A stretch of DNA of 64,000 nt from Thalassospira lucentensis (GCF_001613805.1 NZ_LPVY01000002.1:248001-312000); one strand, 5' to 3'; positions 50,374-59,721 are shown, numbered from the stretch's first letter. Translations and numbers: made by a program. The notes: generated from the sequence alone by a model not told the origin.

Positions 50374-51351
50374 ATGGCCTGGTTTCATAAATCAGAGGTG
50401 GTCATCGCGGGCATTCTTGTGCTTGCCATGATCCTGATCGGGCTGGTCAACCCCGCCTTCTGGAGCCTGGACAACATGTTCAGTCTCCTGCGCAGCAACG
50501 TGATCATCGGCATCATGGCGCTTGGGGTTTTACTGGTGATGATTTCCGGCGGGATTGATGTTTCTTTCCCGGCATTCGCTGTTGCCGCGATGTATCTGAC
50601 CATCAAGGGCATGCTGTACTTCAACTATGATGGCGTGGTTCTGCCATTCGTTGCCGCCGCAACGATGGGAGCGCTGTTTGGCTGCCTGAATGCGTTCTTT
50701 GTCTATAAATTCCGCATGATCCCGCTGATCGTGACCTTGGGCACCGGCAGCATGGTGCGCGGTTTCCTGCTGGGTGTTGTCGGCACCAGCATGATCAACA
50801 TCAACAAAATGCCTGATGCCCTGATTGATTTCGGCAAATCCGAAATCATCAGCATGGTCAAACCCGATGGCACGACCTATGGCCTTACCGCCATGGTTCT
50901 TGTTTATGTCGGCCTGGCCATCGCCCTGCATTTTGTCCTGCGTTACACCATGATCGGTCGCGGTGTTTATGCCATGGGCGGCGACCCCGAAGCCGCCAGC
51001 CGCGTTGGTTTCAACATCCGCAAGATCACCTTCTTCATCTATTGCGTCGCAGGGGCTCTGGCCGGTTTTGCCGGTCTCCTGCACAGCGGCATGATCTGGC
51101 TTGCCAATCCACGTGATTTCGTTGGACTTGAACTGGACGTGATCGCGGCTGTGGTTCTGGGCGGTGCCTCCATCTTTGGGGGGCGCGGTTCGGTTCTTGG
51201 CACCATGCTGGGCGTGTTCATGCTGGTTATGGTCAAAAACAGCCTGATCATCATGAAAATCGACACCACATGGCAGCGCGTTGTTGTCGGTGTCATCATT
51301 GTAATTGCCACCGCCATCACGGCATGGCGTGACCGCCGTGCAAATGCGTGA
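50374..51351 (+). CDS. Sugar ABC transporter permease 1 (RbsC-like)
   Basis: A 325-residue permease with about eight membrane helices; the RbsC/LsrC signature VNPAFWSLDNMFSLLRSNVIIGIMALGVLLVMISGGIDVSFPA lies at about residues 23-65, and GGDPEAASRVGFNIRKITFFIYCVAGALAGFAGLL is the coupling loop. Starts 11 bases after the ATPase gene. Probably pairs with the second permease as a heterodimer. Confidence 0.93.
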   Translation: MAWFHKSEVVIAGILVLAMILIGLVNPAFWSLDNMFSLLRSNVIIGIMALGVLLVMISGGIDVSFPAFAVAAMYLTIKGMLYFNYDGVVLPFVAAATMGALFGCLNAFFVYKFRMIPLIVTLGTGSMVRGFLLGVVGTSMININKMPDALIDFGKSEIISMVKPDGTTYGLTAMVLVYVGLAIALHFVLRYTMIGRGVYAMGGDPEAASRVGFNIRKITFFIYCVAGALAGFAGLLHSGMIWLANPRDFVGLELDVIAAVVLGGASIFGGRGSVLGTMLGVFMLVMVKNSLIIMKIDTTWQRVVVGVIIVIATAITAWRDRRANA

Positions 51352-51361
51352 GGGGGCCGAT

Positions 51362-52354
51362 ATGAAACGTGAACTCGATTTCCGCAACCTTCTGAACAAA
51401 GAAAACAATATCGTTCAGCTGATCGCGATGACGATCCTGATCTTTGTTGTCATGACCGCCCTTAGCCCGGATAAATTCCTGCGCTATTACAACTTTGAAT
51501 CCATCACCTATACCTTCCCGGAACTGGGTCTGCTGTCGATTGCAATGATGATCGCCATGCTGACCGGCGGAATTGACCTTTCGGTGATCGGCATTGCCAA
51601 CCTGTCGGGTATCTTTGCCGGGGTGATGTTCAAAAAATTCGCCACCGATGCCGGCGTTGCCGATACCGGTTTTGGCATCGTTCTGCTGGGTGGCGTTGTC
51701 GCCCTTGGTACCGGGCTTGTCGCCGGTGCCCTGAATGGCCTTTTGATTACCCGGCTTAAAATCACGCCCATTCTGGCGACCCTTGGCACCGGGCAGGTCT
51801 TTACCGGACTTGCCATCGTCATGACCGGTGGCCCGGCAATTGTCGGCTTCCCCGAAGCATGGGCCTTTATCGGCAACGGTAAGATCTTTGGTCTGGCAAC
51901 GCCGTTTGTGCTGTTTATCGTTTTGGCCTGCCTGATTGCCTTCATATTGCGCCGAACGACCTTTGGCATCAATCTGATGATGATCGGCACCAACCCGAAG
52001 GCCGCCCTTTTTGCCGGTTTGAAACGCGAAAAGATGGTGCTTCTCAGCTACATGCTGACCGGGGTTATGGCCTCTATCGCCGGGATCATTCTGTCAGGGC
52101 GAACCAATGCGGCAAAATCCGATTACGGCACATCCTATCTGCTCCAGGCGGTTCTGATTGCGGTTCTGGGCGGCACCAACCCGGCCGGAGGCCGTGGCAC
52201 GGTACTGGGTGTGTCAATCGCGGTTGCCGCCCTGATGCTGCTTTCAAGTGGCTTCCAGATCCTGCGCTTCTCGAACCATCTGATCGACTTCATCTGGGGC
52301 GTTTTCCTTCTGCTGGTGATTGCACTCAACGCCTATAAAAACCGTTCGCGTTAA
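51362..52354 (+). CDS. Sugar ABC transporter permease 2 (RbsC-like)
   Basis: A 330-residue permease, paralogous to the preceding one: ELGLLSIAMMIAMLTGGIDLSVIGIANLSG in the first half and IGTNPKAALFAGLKREKMVLLSYMLTGVMASIAGIILSGR as coupling loop. ATG 51362 (MKRELDFRN) follows GAGGGGGC; longer frames overlap the first permease and are not used. Two distinct permeases plus one double ATPase is the LsrACD-type arrangement. Confidence 0.93.
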   Translation: MKRELDFRNLLNKENNIVQLIAMTILIFVVMTALSPDKFLRYYNFESITYTFPELGLLSIAMMIAMLTGGIDLSVIGIANLSGIFAGVMFKKFATDAGVADTGFGIVLLGGVVALGTGLVAGALNGLLITRLKITPILATLGTGQVFTGLAIVMTGGPAIVGFPEAWAFIGNGKIFGLATPFVLFIVLACLIAFILRRTTFGINLMMIGTNPKAALFAGLKREKMVLLSYMLTGVMASIAGIILSGRTNAAKSDYGTSYLLQAVLIAVLGGTNPAGGRGTVLGVSIAVAALMLLSSGFQILRFSNHLIDFIWGVFLLLVIALNAYKNRSR

Positions 52355-52367
52355 ACGAGGTGGCTCC

Positions 52368-53453
52368 ATGACTGCGTCAACCAAGGTTAACCTGCGCAAA
52401 ACCTTCTTCGGTGAAGCCGAACATGTCATCGCATCGCATGGTGGCATGTCGGCCAGCCTGTTTCGCTATGAAACCGGCATCGAAGCAATCCGGCTGAAAA
52501 ACGAACGCGGCTATCTGGTCATTCTGCCCTTCATGGGGCAGATGATCTGGGATGCGGTGTTTGATGGTGTGGATCTGACCATGGAAAACATGTTCAGCAT
52601 GCCGCGCCCGGCCAACATCATTGTCGAAACCTATGGCTGTTTTGCGTTCCATTCCGGGCTGCTGACCAATGGCTGCCCCGGCCCGACGGATACCCATCCG
52701 CTGCATGGTGAAATGCCCTGTGCCGAAATGGACAGTGCCGCCATTGAATTTGGCCATGATGACGAGGGTGCCTTTATGGCAATCAGTGGCACCCGCGAAT
52801 ATGTCATGGGTTTCGGGGCGCATTACATAGCGCGTCCCCGTGTGGTTCTGCGCCCGGATGCGACGCTTTTTGATATTCAGATGAATGTCGAAAACCTGTC
52901 GGGTGCGGCAATGGACCTGATGTATATGTGCCACGTCAATTTCGCGTTCCATGACAGCGCACAGATCATCCAGCCCGCCGGTTTCACTCCGACCGACACC
53001 ATCGTTCGCACCGAAGTCCCGGCCCATGTGCCGCGCAACCCGGATTACGATGCGTTTCTTGAAACGCTGGCGCAAAATCCGGCGGCGATGGAAACCCTCG
53101 ACGAACCGCATCGCTATGACCCCGAACAGGTGTTTTACATCCGCAACGCCAAAACCGATGCGCATGGCAACACCGCCTATCTGATGCGCCGCGTCGAGGG
53201 CGATGGCTTCCACATTGCTTACAACACCAATGACTTTCCGAAAACGGTTCGCTGGATACTGGCCAATCAGGATCAGAAGGTCGCGGCCTTTGCCCTGCCA
53301 TCCACCTGCGAACCCGAAGGCTTCAATGCCGAAACGGCCAAGGGAAATGTCATTTCCCTGCCTTCTGGCGAAAGACGGAATTTCTCGGTACGGCTGGGCT
53401 ATATGACACCGGCCGAAACGGATGCGGCCCAACAGGCGATCCGTTCGCTGTAA
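52368..53453 (+). CDS. DUF4432 aldose-epimerase-like protein (DeoX-type)
   Basis: A 361-residue protein of the DUF4432 branch of galactose mutarotase-like folds (beta-sandwich): PFMGQMIWDAVFDG, ETYGCFAFHSGLLTNGCPGPTDTHPLHGEMPCA with clustered His residues around 100-125, and VNFAFHDSAQIIQP. In enterobacterial deoxyribose clusters the deoX gene product is of this type, next to deoK and deoP. A mutarotase or isomerase step on a free sugar is plausible but not shown. ATG 52368 follows CGAGG. Between permease 2 and the kinase, 13-15 bases each side, so in the operon. Confidence 0.82.
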   Translation: MTASTKVNLRKTFFGEAEHVIASHGGMSASLFRYETGIEAIRLKNERGYLVILPFMGQMIWDAVFDGVDLTMENMFSMPRPANIIVETYGCFAFHSGLLTNGCPGPTDTHPLHGEMPCAEMDSAAIEFGHDDEGAFMAISGTREYVMGFGAHYIARPRVVLRPDATLFDIQMNVENLSGAAMDLMYMCHVNFAFHDSAQIIQPAGFTPTDTIVRTEVPAHVPRNPDYDAFLETLAQNPAAMETLDEPHRYDPEQVFYIRNAKTDAHGNTAYLMRRVEGDGFHIAYNTNDFPKTVRWILANQDQKVAAFALPSTCEPEGFNAETAKGNVISLPSGERRNFSVRLGYMTPAETDAAQQAIRSL

Positions 53454-53468
53454 ATCAGGAGAATGAAT

Positions 53469-54395
53469 ATGGCAGGCAAAATTGCCATTGTCGGAAGCAA
53501 CATGGTCGATCTGATCACCTATACCGATCGCATGCCATTGCCCGGCGAAACCATCGAAGCACCGCGTTTCGAAATGGGATGTGGCGGCAAGGGTGCCAAT
53601 CAGGCCATCGCGGCGGCACGTCTTGGCGCCGATGTCATGATGGTCACCAAGGTTGGCGATGATATCTTTGCTGATAACACCATCCGTAATTTCGAAACAT
53701 CAGGCATTGATACCCGCTTTGTCGAACGGGTCCCCGGCACCTCAAGCGGCGTCGCCCCGATCTTTGTCGAACCGTCAGGCGAAAACAGCATCCTGATCGT
53801 CAAAGGCGCCAACGCGCAACTGTCCCCGGCCGATGTGGACCGCGCTGCCGATGCGCTCAGGGAATGCGACCTGATTTTGATGCAGCTCGAAATTCCGCTG
53901 GAAACGGTGTATCACACCGTCGCCTTTGGTGCCGAACATGGCATTGAAACACTGGTTAATCCGGCCCCGGCCCCGGCTGACCTCGACAGCACCAAAATCG
54001 AAAAGGCCACCTTCCTCGTCCCGAACCAGACGGAACTTGCGACGATTTCGGGTATGGCCGTGAATTCACTGGCCGATGCCGAAGCCGCCGCAAGAAGCCT
54101 GATCGCACGTGGTGTCAAAACCGTAATTGTGACACTGGGCGGCGATGGCGCGCTTCTGATCAATGGCAATGACGACGCAGTCCATATTGATCCGGTATCG
54201 GTCAAACCGGTTGATACGACCGGCGCTGGCGATGCCTTCATCGGCAGCTTCGCGCGCTACTATGTCGAAAACCGTGACGTAAAAGCCGCCCTCGATATGG
54301 CCGTGCGTTATGCTGCTGACAGCATCACCCGTCCCGGCACGCAGAAATCATACGCAACCGTGCAGGATTTCGAAAAGTTCTGCCAATCGCTGTAA
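53469..54395 (+). CDS. PfkB-family sugar kinase (ribokinase/deoxyribokinase-like)
   Basis: A 308-residue ribokinase-family enzyme: first signature GGKGANQAIAAARLGADV (residues about 37-55), substrate-binding N-terminal GSNMVDLITYTDRMPLPGET, and the ATP site with the catalytic base in DTTGAGDAFIGSFARY (residues about 240-255). Phosphorylates a pentose at O-5. Position next to deoC, a DeoR regulator and a DeoX-like gene suggests deoxyribose as substrate, so the product would be the DeoC substrate. ATG 53469 lies 7 bases after AGGAG; ATG 53463 is too close to it. Last gene of the operon. Confidence 0.92.
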   Translation: MAGKIAIVGSNMVDLITYTDRMPLPGETIEAPRFEMGCGGKGANQAIAAARLGADVMMVTKVGDDIFADNTIRNFETSGIDTRFVERVPGTSSGVAPIFVEPSGENSILIVKGANAQLSPADVDRAADALRECDLILMQLEIPLETVYHTVAFGAEHGIETLVNPAPAPADLDSTKIEKATFLVPNQTELATISGMAVNSLADAEAAARSLIARGVKTVIVTLGGDGALLINGNDDAVHIDPVSVKPVDTTGAGDAFIGSFARYYVENRDVKAALDMAVRYAADSITRPGTQKSYATVQDFEKFCQSL

Positions 54396-54420
54396 TCAGG
54401 TCTGATCTTCGGACAACAAA

Positions 54421-54451
54421 AAACGGGCGCACTCATCTGCGCCCGTTTTTT
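54421..54451. terminator. Bidirectional intrinsic terminator
   Basis: Ten-base stem AAACGGGCGC (54421-54430) / GCGCCCGTTT (54439-54448), 8-nt loop, A-rich on the left and T6 on the right, between the kinase gene and the convergent small membrane protein gene. Confidence 0.92.
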
Positions 54452-54494
54452 ATGTGGTCTGACGACGCGGCACAGACAGTACCGGCACAGCACA

Positions 54495-54767
54495 CTAAGC
54501 ACCAATCAGATACAGCACACCCAGCAAAGCCGCGACAATCAGAATGAAAGTTCCCGCGACCACCGCAAATCGCATCACCGGATGCAGTTTGGCAAGTTCC
54601 GTGGTCTCGTCGCTCTGTGATTTATGGCCGCCTGCTTCGCGGTCCTTGTGGAACCGGCGAAGCGCCTCATCCCCACTCATCGGTGGCATCTGCATCCGGT
54701 CAAGGACCGTACCCTGATCCCGACGACCAGATGCCGGTTCATCATTGCGATGGTTGTTTGCGGTCAT
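54495..54767 (-). CDS. Small single-span membrane protein, unknown function
   Basis: A 90-residue protein: a polar, charged N-terminal part of about 60 residues (cytosolic) and one C-terminal helix (VMRFAVVAGTFILIVAALLGVLYLIGA). I do not recognise a family. ATG 54767 follows GGGA; a TTG directly upstream is possible. It starts 17 bases after the stop of the lytic transglycosylase gene, so the two are probably co-transcribed, and it ends before a bidirectional terminator. Confidence 0.7.
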   Translation of the reverse strand: MTANNHRNDEPASGRRDQGTVLDRMQMPPMSGDEALRRFHKDREAGGHKSQSDETTELAKLHPVMRFAVVAGTFILIVAALLGVLYLIGA

Positions 54768-54784
54768 CAATCCCGGCTTAGCGT

Positions 54785-56641
54785 TCAGCGTTCGGCGGTC
54801 AGGCCACTATCACCCGTACCGCCAAGGTCCTGTGACTGGTAAACCGGCCACTGTCCCGCGGCAAGACGATCGAGCGACGGACTATCCTGTCCCAGACGCG
54901 ACCGATACATCCAAAGGTTCGCCATCACACGCTCGATAAACAGGCGCGTTTCGCGCGACGGAATGCTTTCGATGAAATACAACGGATCTTCGTTATCCTT
55001 AAGCGCCTTCTGCCAGCGCCCCAGATTGCCGATCCCGCCATTATAGGCCGCCATCAACTGCAGGAAGCCGTTATCAACCCCGTCCTGCCCCAGCAGGTGA
55101 TCGACATATTTCTGGCCCAGCGACAGGTTGATTTCCGGCTCATACAGTTCCGCACGCTTTTCACCGCGATAACGGGTATTGCCGATATAGCTGGCGGTTG
55201 CAGGCATCAACTGCATCAAACCGCGTGCACCGGCATGGCTTCGTGCCTCGGCATTGAAACCGGATTCCTGACGCATCAGCGCATAAATCAGTGCCCGGTC
55301 AACTTCATACCCGCCTTCCGGTGCCCATGGCGGAACCGGATAAAGCGCATTGACGATCACCTCGCCGGTCTTCTGGGCGATATATCCGCCAAGCCGCATG
55401 GTCAGCGACGCAAAATTGGCATTGTCCGCAAGGGAAAGCACCGCCCGGCGCAGCTTGTCGTCATCACTTGCCGCGGCCTTGCGCAATTCACGTTCCGCCT
55501 CGTCACGATTGCCAATCTGGATCAGGGCAAGTGCACGGCGACCATGCGGATCAAGTTTCAGCTTGTTGGCGCGATTTTCATCCAGCGCCAGACTGTCCCA
55601 GTCAAAAACGTCATCCCGGCCAAGTGACCGCAATGCCAGAAGCCCATAGAACGACCGCGGATATTCCGCCGCCATCTGCAACAGCTTGTCGGCTTCGACA
55701 AAACGCCCCGCCGCCAGATCAATACGCGCGGCCCAGAACGCCCCGGCCGAACGGGTCCAGCTTGACGCGTATTTGTTTTCGGTCAGTGCGATGAAATGGC
55801 TGTGCGCCTGATCCATCTTGCCAAGGCGCCACGCGGTAAGGCCCGCCGTCCAATGCGCCTGCGGCAGGTATTTTCCCGACCGCTTTGCGGCTTCGGCAGC
55901 ATGACGCAATGCCAGATCCGGCTTGCCGAAATAATAATATCCCGACGCGATCGATGTCCGCGATTCGTCAAGTTCATAGGCATCAAACAGGCGTTTGGTT
56001 TCCTGCGCCTCAAGAACCTGCAACGCCCCGGTCGGCCAGCCGTCACCGATCCGCTGGCGAATGCGGCGTTTCAGAACCGAAACGCGCGAACGCTGCGCCG
56101 ATGAAAGGCTTTTGGTCGATTTATGGTGATAGGGACGGATGTCTTCGTAATCATATCCGGCACCGTTGACATAACCACCAACCGGCTTTTTCGGATAGCT
56201 GGCACTGCCACGGCGCTGCAACGCCAGTTTGTAAATGCGCGGTGCCTGCGGATGGTCCGCATAAAGCGCCAGCCAGTCCTTCAATTCCTTGTAACGCGAC
56301 CGATATGCCGTCGGATGCAGATAACGCTGCGCCAGGACATGGCCCATCAGCAGATCATCGGACAAACGCGAAATCAGGTTATCCGCATCTTTCCAGCGGC
56401 CCTGTTCCTGAACGGCAAAAATCTGTTCGTAAAGTTCTGCGTCGCGCTTGGACAGCGCAAGGGGAACCGATACCGAAGCATCGTCACCAGTCTCCGGCGC
56501 GCTTAAGGCAGCCTGTTCCTTGGTAGCCTGGGCATGCGTTACGGGCACTGCCAGCGCGATGGCACCAAGTGCTGTGAAGAAAACGGTACGCCGTAATGCC
56601 AATGCGGCACGCGGCAGGCCTGTTTTTATTGCTTCGATCAA
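54785..56641 (-). CDS. slt: Soluble lytic murein transglycosylase (Slt-type)
   Basis: A periplasmic muramidase of about 618 residues. A signal peptide is visible near the N terminus (ALALRRTVFFTALGAIALAVPVTHAQA). A long superhelical helical-repeat domain (about residues 60-430) precedes the SLT catalytic domain with ALMRQESGFNAEARSHAGARGLMQLMPATA, where the Glu of RQESGF is catalytic, and AAYNGGIGNLGRW. It cleaves peptidoglycan to 1,6-anhydromuropeptides. I place the start at a TTG (56641) after AGGGGAAAG because it gives the signal peptide; no ATG is suitably placed, and the upstream ATG at 56848 would add an unlikely 69-residue leader. Confidence 0.88.
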   Translation of the reverse strand: MIEAIKTGLPRAALALRRTVFFTALGAIALAVPVTHAQATKEQAALSAPETGDDASVSVPLALSKRDAELYEQIFAVQEQGRWKDADNLISRLSDDLLMGHVLAQRYLHPTAYRSRYKELKDWLALYADHPQAPRIYKLALQRRGSASYPKKPVGGYVNGAGYDYEDIRPYHHKSTKSLSSAQRSRVSVLKRRIRQRIGDGWPTGALQVLEAQETKRLFDAYELDESRTSIASGYYYFGKPDLALRHAAEAAKRSGKYLPQAHWTAGLTAWRLGKMDQAHSHFIALTENKYASSWTRSAGAFWAARIDLAAGRFVEADKLLQMAAEYPRSFYGLLALRSLGRDDVFDWDSLALDENRANKLKLDPHGRRALALIQIGNRDEAERELRKAAASDDDKLRRAVLSLADNANFASLTMRLGGYIAQKTGEVIVNALYPVPPWAPEGGYEVDRALIYALMRQESGFNAEARSHAGARGLMQLMPATASYIGNTRYRGEKRAELYEPEINLSLGQKYVDHLLGQDGVDNGFLQLMAAYNGGIGNLGRWQKALKDNEDPLYFIESIPSRETRLFIERVMANLWMYRSRLGQDSPSLDRLAAGQWPVYQSQDLGGTGDSGLTAER

Positions 56642-56868
56642 AACCAGTCTTTCCCCTGCGAGACTCCGGCAAAGCCGTGTTTGTATCCCGAAGCAGTTTC
56701 TCGTCGCAACCTGTAGAGTGCGGTGTCCCCCCGCTTGAAGCCGCCATATATACCAGCAAAAGCCTGCCTCGCGAAATGATTTCTCCGAAATCAACCACTT
56801 GGCGGGGATGTTCGCACGCTGCCTGCCCGCTGCATATCGGCCATGCATCGTGGGTTTCGTAAGGTAAT

Positions 56869-57759
56869 TTACGACAATTTCTGTGCCACGGCGCGCAAAT
56901 CACGCCACGCCAGCCGCTTCTGTTCGGGTGTCCGAAGCAGATAGGCCGGATGGAACATGGCCGTCACATCGGCGACACTGGACGCCCCCAGTGTCATTTC
57001 CTTCCACGTACCGCGCAACCGGGTAATGCCGCGATCCTCTTCCATCAGGGTCTTGGCCGAACTGCCGCCAAGGCAGACAACAACCTTTGGCCCGATCAGT
57101 TCAAGATGACGGCGGACAAACGGTTCGCACACCGCGATCTCGGCGATGGTCGGCTGGCGGTTTCCCGGCGGACGCCACGGCAGGATATTGGTGATATAGA
57201 CTTCCTCACGCGCAAAGCCGATGGACCGCAACATCGCATCAAGCAACTTGCCGCTCGGCCCGACAAAGGGTTCGCCCTGCCGGTCCTCTTCCGCACCCGG
57301 TGCTTCGCCGACCAGCACCAGACGTGCTTCGGGATTGCCCACGCCAAACACAGTATTGCTCGCCGATTTCTTAAGCGCGCAGCCTTCGAACTTTTCGACC
57401 GCTTCCTTAAGATCGGCCAGACTGGTTGCCGCCGCGGCAAGATCACGGGCCGATTGCCGGGCTTCGTGGGGCGTATCGGATAACAGGAAACCGGCACCGG
57501 GTGCCATGGGTGGCGGCGGTGTCATCGCACCTGCGCCACCGGCGGGCCGGGGCATCGCCGGGCGGGCGGCCCCGCCACCATTGGGCGGCAATGCTGCACG
57601 GCCCGGAAGGCCTGCCTGACGGCTGAGGCTTTCGGACGCCTTGAAACGGTCCAGCGGCTCATCGGCAATTGCTTCGTCCGCGCCCATTTCAAACTGCCAG
57701 ATCAATGCCTGCAGCGGGTCGAGGTTATTTACATCAAAATCTGTAATTGGTTTGCTCAT
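56869..57759 (-). CDS. Uracil-DNA glycosylase, family 4-like
   Basis: A 296-residue protein that excises uracil from DNA. The first catalytic motif is GEAPGAEEDRQGEPFVGPSGKLLD, the second HPAYLLR, and the YITNILPWRPPGNRQPT segment fits family 4. The long N-terminal part (about 110 residues, Pro/Ala/Gly-rich from 55 to 90) is not part of the catalytic fold. In place of the CxxC of thermophilic family 4 enzymes only a single Cys is seen (EGCALKK), with two further Cys later (AVCEPF, VVVCLGG), so the cluster ligand set may differ from the classical four. ATG at 57759 starts MSKPITDFDVNN. Divergent from ETF-QO. Confidence 0.87.
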   Translation of the reverse strand: MSKPITDFDVNNLDPLQALIWQFEMGADEAIADEPLDRFKASESLSRQAGLPGRAALPPNGGGAARPAMPRPAGGAGAMTPPPPMAPGAGFLLSDTPHEARQSARDLAAAATSLADLKEAVEKFEGCALKKSASNTVFGVGNPEARLVLVGEAPGAEEDRQGEPFVGPSGKLLDAMLRSIGFAREEVYITNILPWRPPGNRQPTIAEIAVCEPFVRRHLELIGPKVVVCLGGSSAKTLMEEDRGITRLRGTWKEMTLGASSVADVTAMFHPAYLLRTPEQKRLAWRDLRAVAQKLS

Positions 57760-57865
57760 CTACACAGGAACGGTGTATGTTGCGGCGCACTCGTTGGAAT
57801 GGCGCATGGATTTAAATCGACTTTAACGATTTTGGATCACTTGCACCATATACAAACGCGGCTTA

Positions 57866-57887
57866 AATCGGTACACCTATACCGATT
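57866..57887. promoter_or_regulatory. Palindrome between the udg and ETF-QO genes
   Basis: AATCGGTA (57866-57873) / TACCGATT (57880-57887), eight-base perfect arms around CACCTA, about 118 bases before the ETF-QO start. A plausible operator for a fatty-acid or amino-acid regulator; the identity is unknown. Confidence 0.55.
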
Positions 57888-58004
57888 AACCAATGAATGT
57901 GAGAAATCAGGGCTTGGGCGAGACTCTGATCGGTGAATACCGGCTTGTGACCCATACGGACGGAAACAGTCCGAAACGGTCGGCAGCCAAAGGAGAGAGG
58001 CCAT

Positions 58005-59642
58005 ATGGAACGCGAATCCATGGAATTTGACGTGGTTGTCGTCGGTGCCGGTGTATCCGGTCTGTCGGCTGCCATTCGACTGATGCAACTCGCCCAGGAA
58101 CATGAAAAAGAAATCACCGTCTGTGTGGTGGAAAAAGGTTCCGAGGTCGGCGCGCATACGCTTTCGGGTGCGGTGATGGAACCGCGTTCGATGAACGAAC
58201 TTTTCCCCGACTGGAAAGAACGCGGCGCACCGCTGAATGTCCCCGCTGGCAAGGACGAATTCCTGATGCTGAGCGAAACCGGCGGCATCAAGCTCCCCAC
58301 CCCGCCGCAGATGCATAACAAGGGCAACTATATCGTCAGCCTCGGCAATGTCTGCCGCTGGCTTGGCGAACAGGCCGAAGCCATGGGGATCGAAGTTTAT
58401 CCCGGCTTTGCTGCCGCCGAAGTCCTGTTTAACGAAGACGGTTCGGTCAAGGGGATCGCGACCGGCGATATGGGCATCACGCGCGATGGCACGCCCGGCC
58501 CGAACCACGAACCGGGCATGGAACTGCATGCAAAATACACCTTCTTTGCCGAAGGTTGCCGTGGCTCGCTGTCCGAACAGCTGATCAAAAAGTTTGATCT
58601 GCGCAAAAATTCCGATCCGCAAACCTATGGCATCGGGATCAAGGAACTCTGGGAAGTCGACCCCGAAGTTCACGAAGAAGGCAAAATCACCCATACCACC
58701 GGCTGGCCGCTTGATAAAAACACCTATGGCGGGTCGTTCCTGTATCACCTTGACAACAATCAGGTGGTGGTCGGCTTCGTGATCGGGCTTGATTACGAAA
58801 ACCCGCATCTGAGCCCGTTTGACGAATTCCAGCGTTTCAAAACCCATCCGAAAGTCCGCAAGATTTTCGAAAAGGGCCGCCGCATTTCCTATGGCGCGCG
58901 CGCGCTGAACGAAGGCGGGTTCCAATCGATCCCCGATCTGGTCTTCCCCGGTGGCTGCCTGATCGGCTGTTCGGCCGGTTTCATGAATGTGCCGAAGATC
59001 AAGGGTTCGCACACCGCGATGAAGACCGGCATGCTCGCCGCCGAAGCCGCGTTCGAGGCGCTAACTGCCGAAACACCACCCGCTTCGATGGAAAGCTACC
59101 CGGAAAAGCTTAAAAACAGCTGGGTCTATCCCGAACTGCACAAGGTCCGCAACATCCGCCCAAGCTTCGCCAAATGGGGCTTCTGGGGCGGCATGGCCTA
59201 TAGTGCGGTCGATACTTATCTGTTGGGCGGCAAGGCCCCCTGGACCTTCAAGAACCATGCGGACCACGCCTGCCTAAAACCGGCGGCCGACATGCCGAAA
59301 ATCGACTATCCGAAACCGGATGGCAAAATCAGCTTCGACAAGCTGTCATCGGTGTTCCTGTCAAACACCAACCACGAAGAAGACCAGCCGATCCATCTGA
59401 CGCTCAAGGATGCCAGCGTGCCGGTGGACGTCAACCTTGCGGTCTATGACGGGCCCGAAGCCCGCTTCTGCCCGGCTGGTGTTTACGAATTTGTCGAGGA
59501 CGAGGATAAAGGCGGCAAACGTCTGCAAATCAATGCGCAGAACTGCGTGCATTGCAAGACCTGCGACATCAAGGACCCGACCCAGAACATCGTCTGGGTG
59601 GTGCCCGAAGGCGGCGGCGGCCCGAACTATCCCAATATGTAA
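58005..59642 (+). CDS. Electron transfer flavoprotein-ubiquinone oxidoreductase
   Basis: A 545-residue membrane-associated flavo-iron-sulfur protein that passes electrons from ETF (fatty-acid and amino-acid dehydrogenases) to ubiquinone. The FAD dinucleotide fold is [17 protein letters not shown] near the N terminus, [26 protein letters not shown] follows, and the C-terminal domain binds a 4Fe-4S cluster (CPAGVYEF, then [19 protein letters not shown]) with the closing [13 protein letters not shown] 58005 is preceded by AAAGGAGAGAGG. Upstream there is an eight-base-arm palindrome. Terminated by a hairpin whose left arm lies in a tandem repeat. Confidence 0.97.
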   Translation: MERESMEFDVVVVGAGVSGLSAAIRLMQLAQEHEKEITVCVVEKGSEVGAHTLSGAVMEPRSMNELFPDWKERGAPLNVPAGKDEFLMLSETGGIKLPTPPQMHNKGNYIVSLGNVCRWLGEQAEAMGIEVYPGFAAAEVLFNEDGSVKGIATGDMGITRDGTPGPNHEPGMELHAKYTFFAEGCRGSLSEQLIKKFDLRKNSDPQTYGIGIKELWEVDPEVHEEGKITHTTGWPLDKNTYGGSFLYHLDNNQVVVGFVIGLDYENPHLSPFDEFQRFKTHPKVRKIFEKGRRISYGARALNEGGFQSIPDLVFPGGCLIGCSAGFMNVPKIKGSHTAMKTGMLAAEAAFEALTAETPPASMESYPEKLKNSWVYPELHKVRNIRPSFAKWGFWGGMAYSAVDTYLLGGKAPWTFKNHADHACLKPAADMPKIDYPKPDGKISFDKLSSVFLSNTNHEEDQPIHLTLKDASVPVDVNLAVYDGPEARFCPAGVYEFVEDEDKGGKRLQINAQNCVHCKTCDIKDPTQNIVWVVPEGGGGPNYPNM

Positions 59643-59674
59643 TGCTTTAAAAAAGGGAATGCTTTAAAAAAGGG
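59641..59674. repeat. Perfect 17-bp tandem repeat after the ETF-QO gene
   Basis: AATGCTTTAAAAAAGGG is present twice head to tail (59641-59657 and 59658-59674), starting inside the ETF-QO stop codon and ending within the left arm of the terminator. It looks like a recent local duplication. Confidence 0.92.
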
Positions 59675-59695
59675 CCGCGTCGTGCGGCCCTTTTT
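59667..59695. terminator. Bidirectional intrinsic terminator
   Basis: Twelve-base stem AAAAAGGGCCGC (59667-59678) / GCGGCCCTTTTT (59684-59695), 5-nt loop, between convergent ETF-QO and aldehyde dehydrogenase genes. Confidence 0.93.
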
Positions 59696-59721
59696 CGTGA
59701 TCCTGATGATCGATATGCGCC

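Noticed and set aside
52377..53432. Minus-strand frame of 351 codons over the DUF4432 gene
   Set aside because: Covers the same bases as a gene that fits its operon by spacing, direction and ribosome-binding site.
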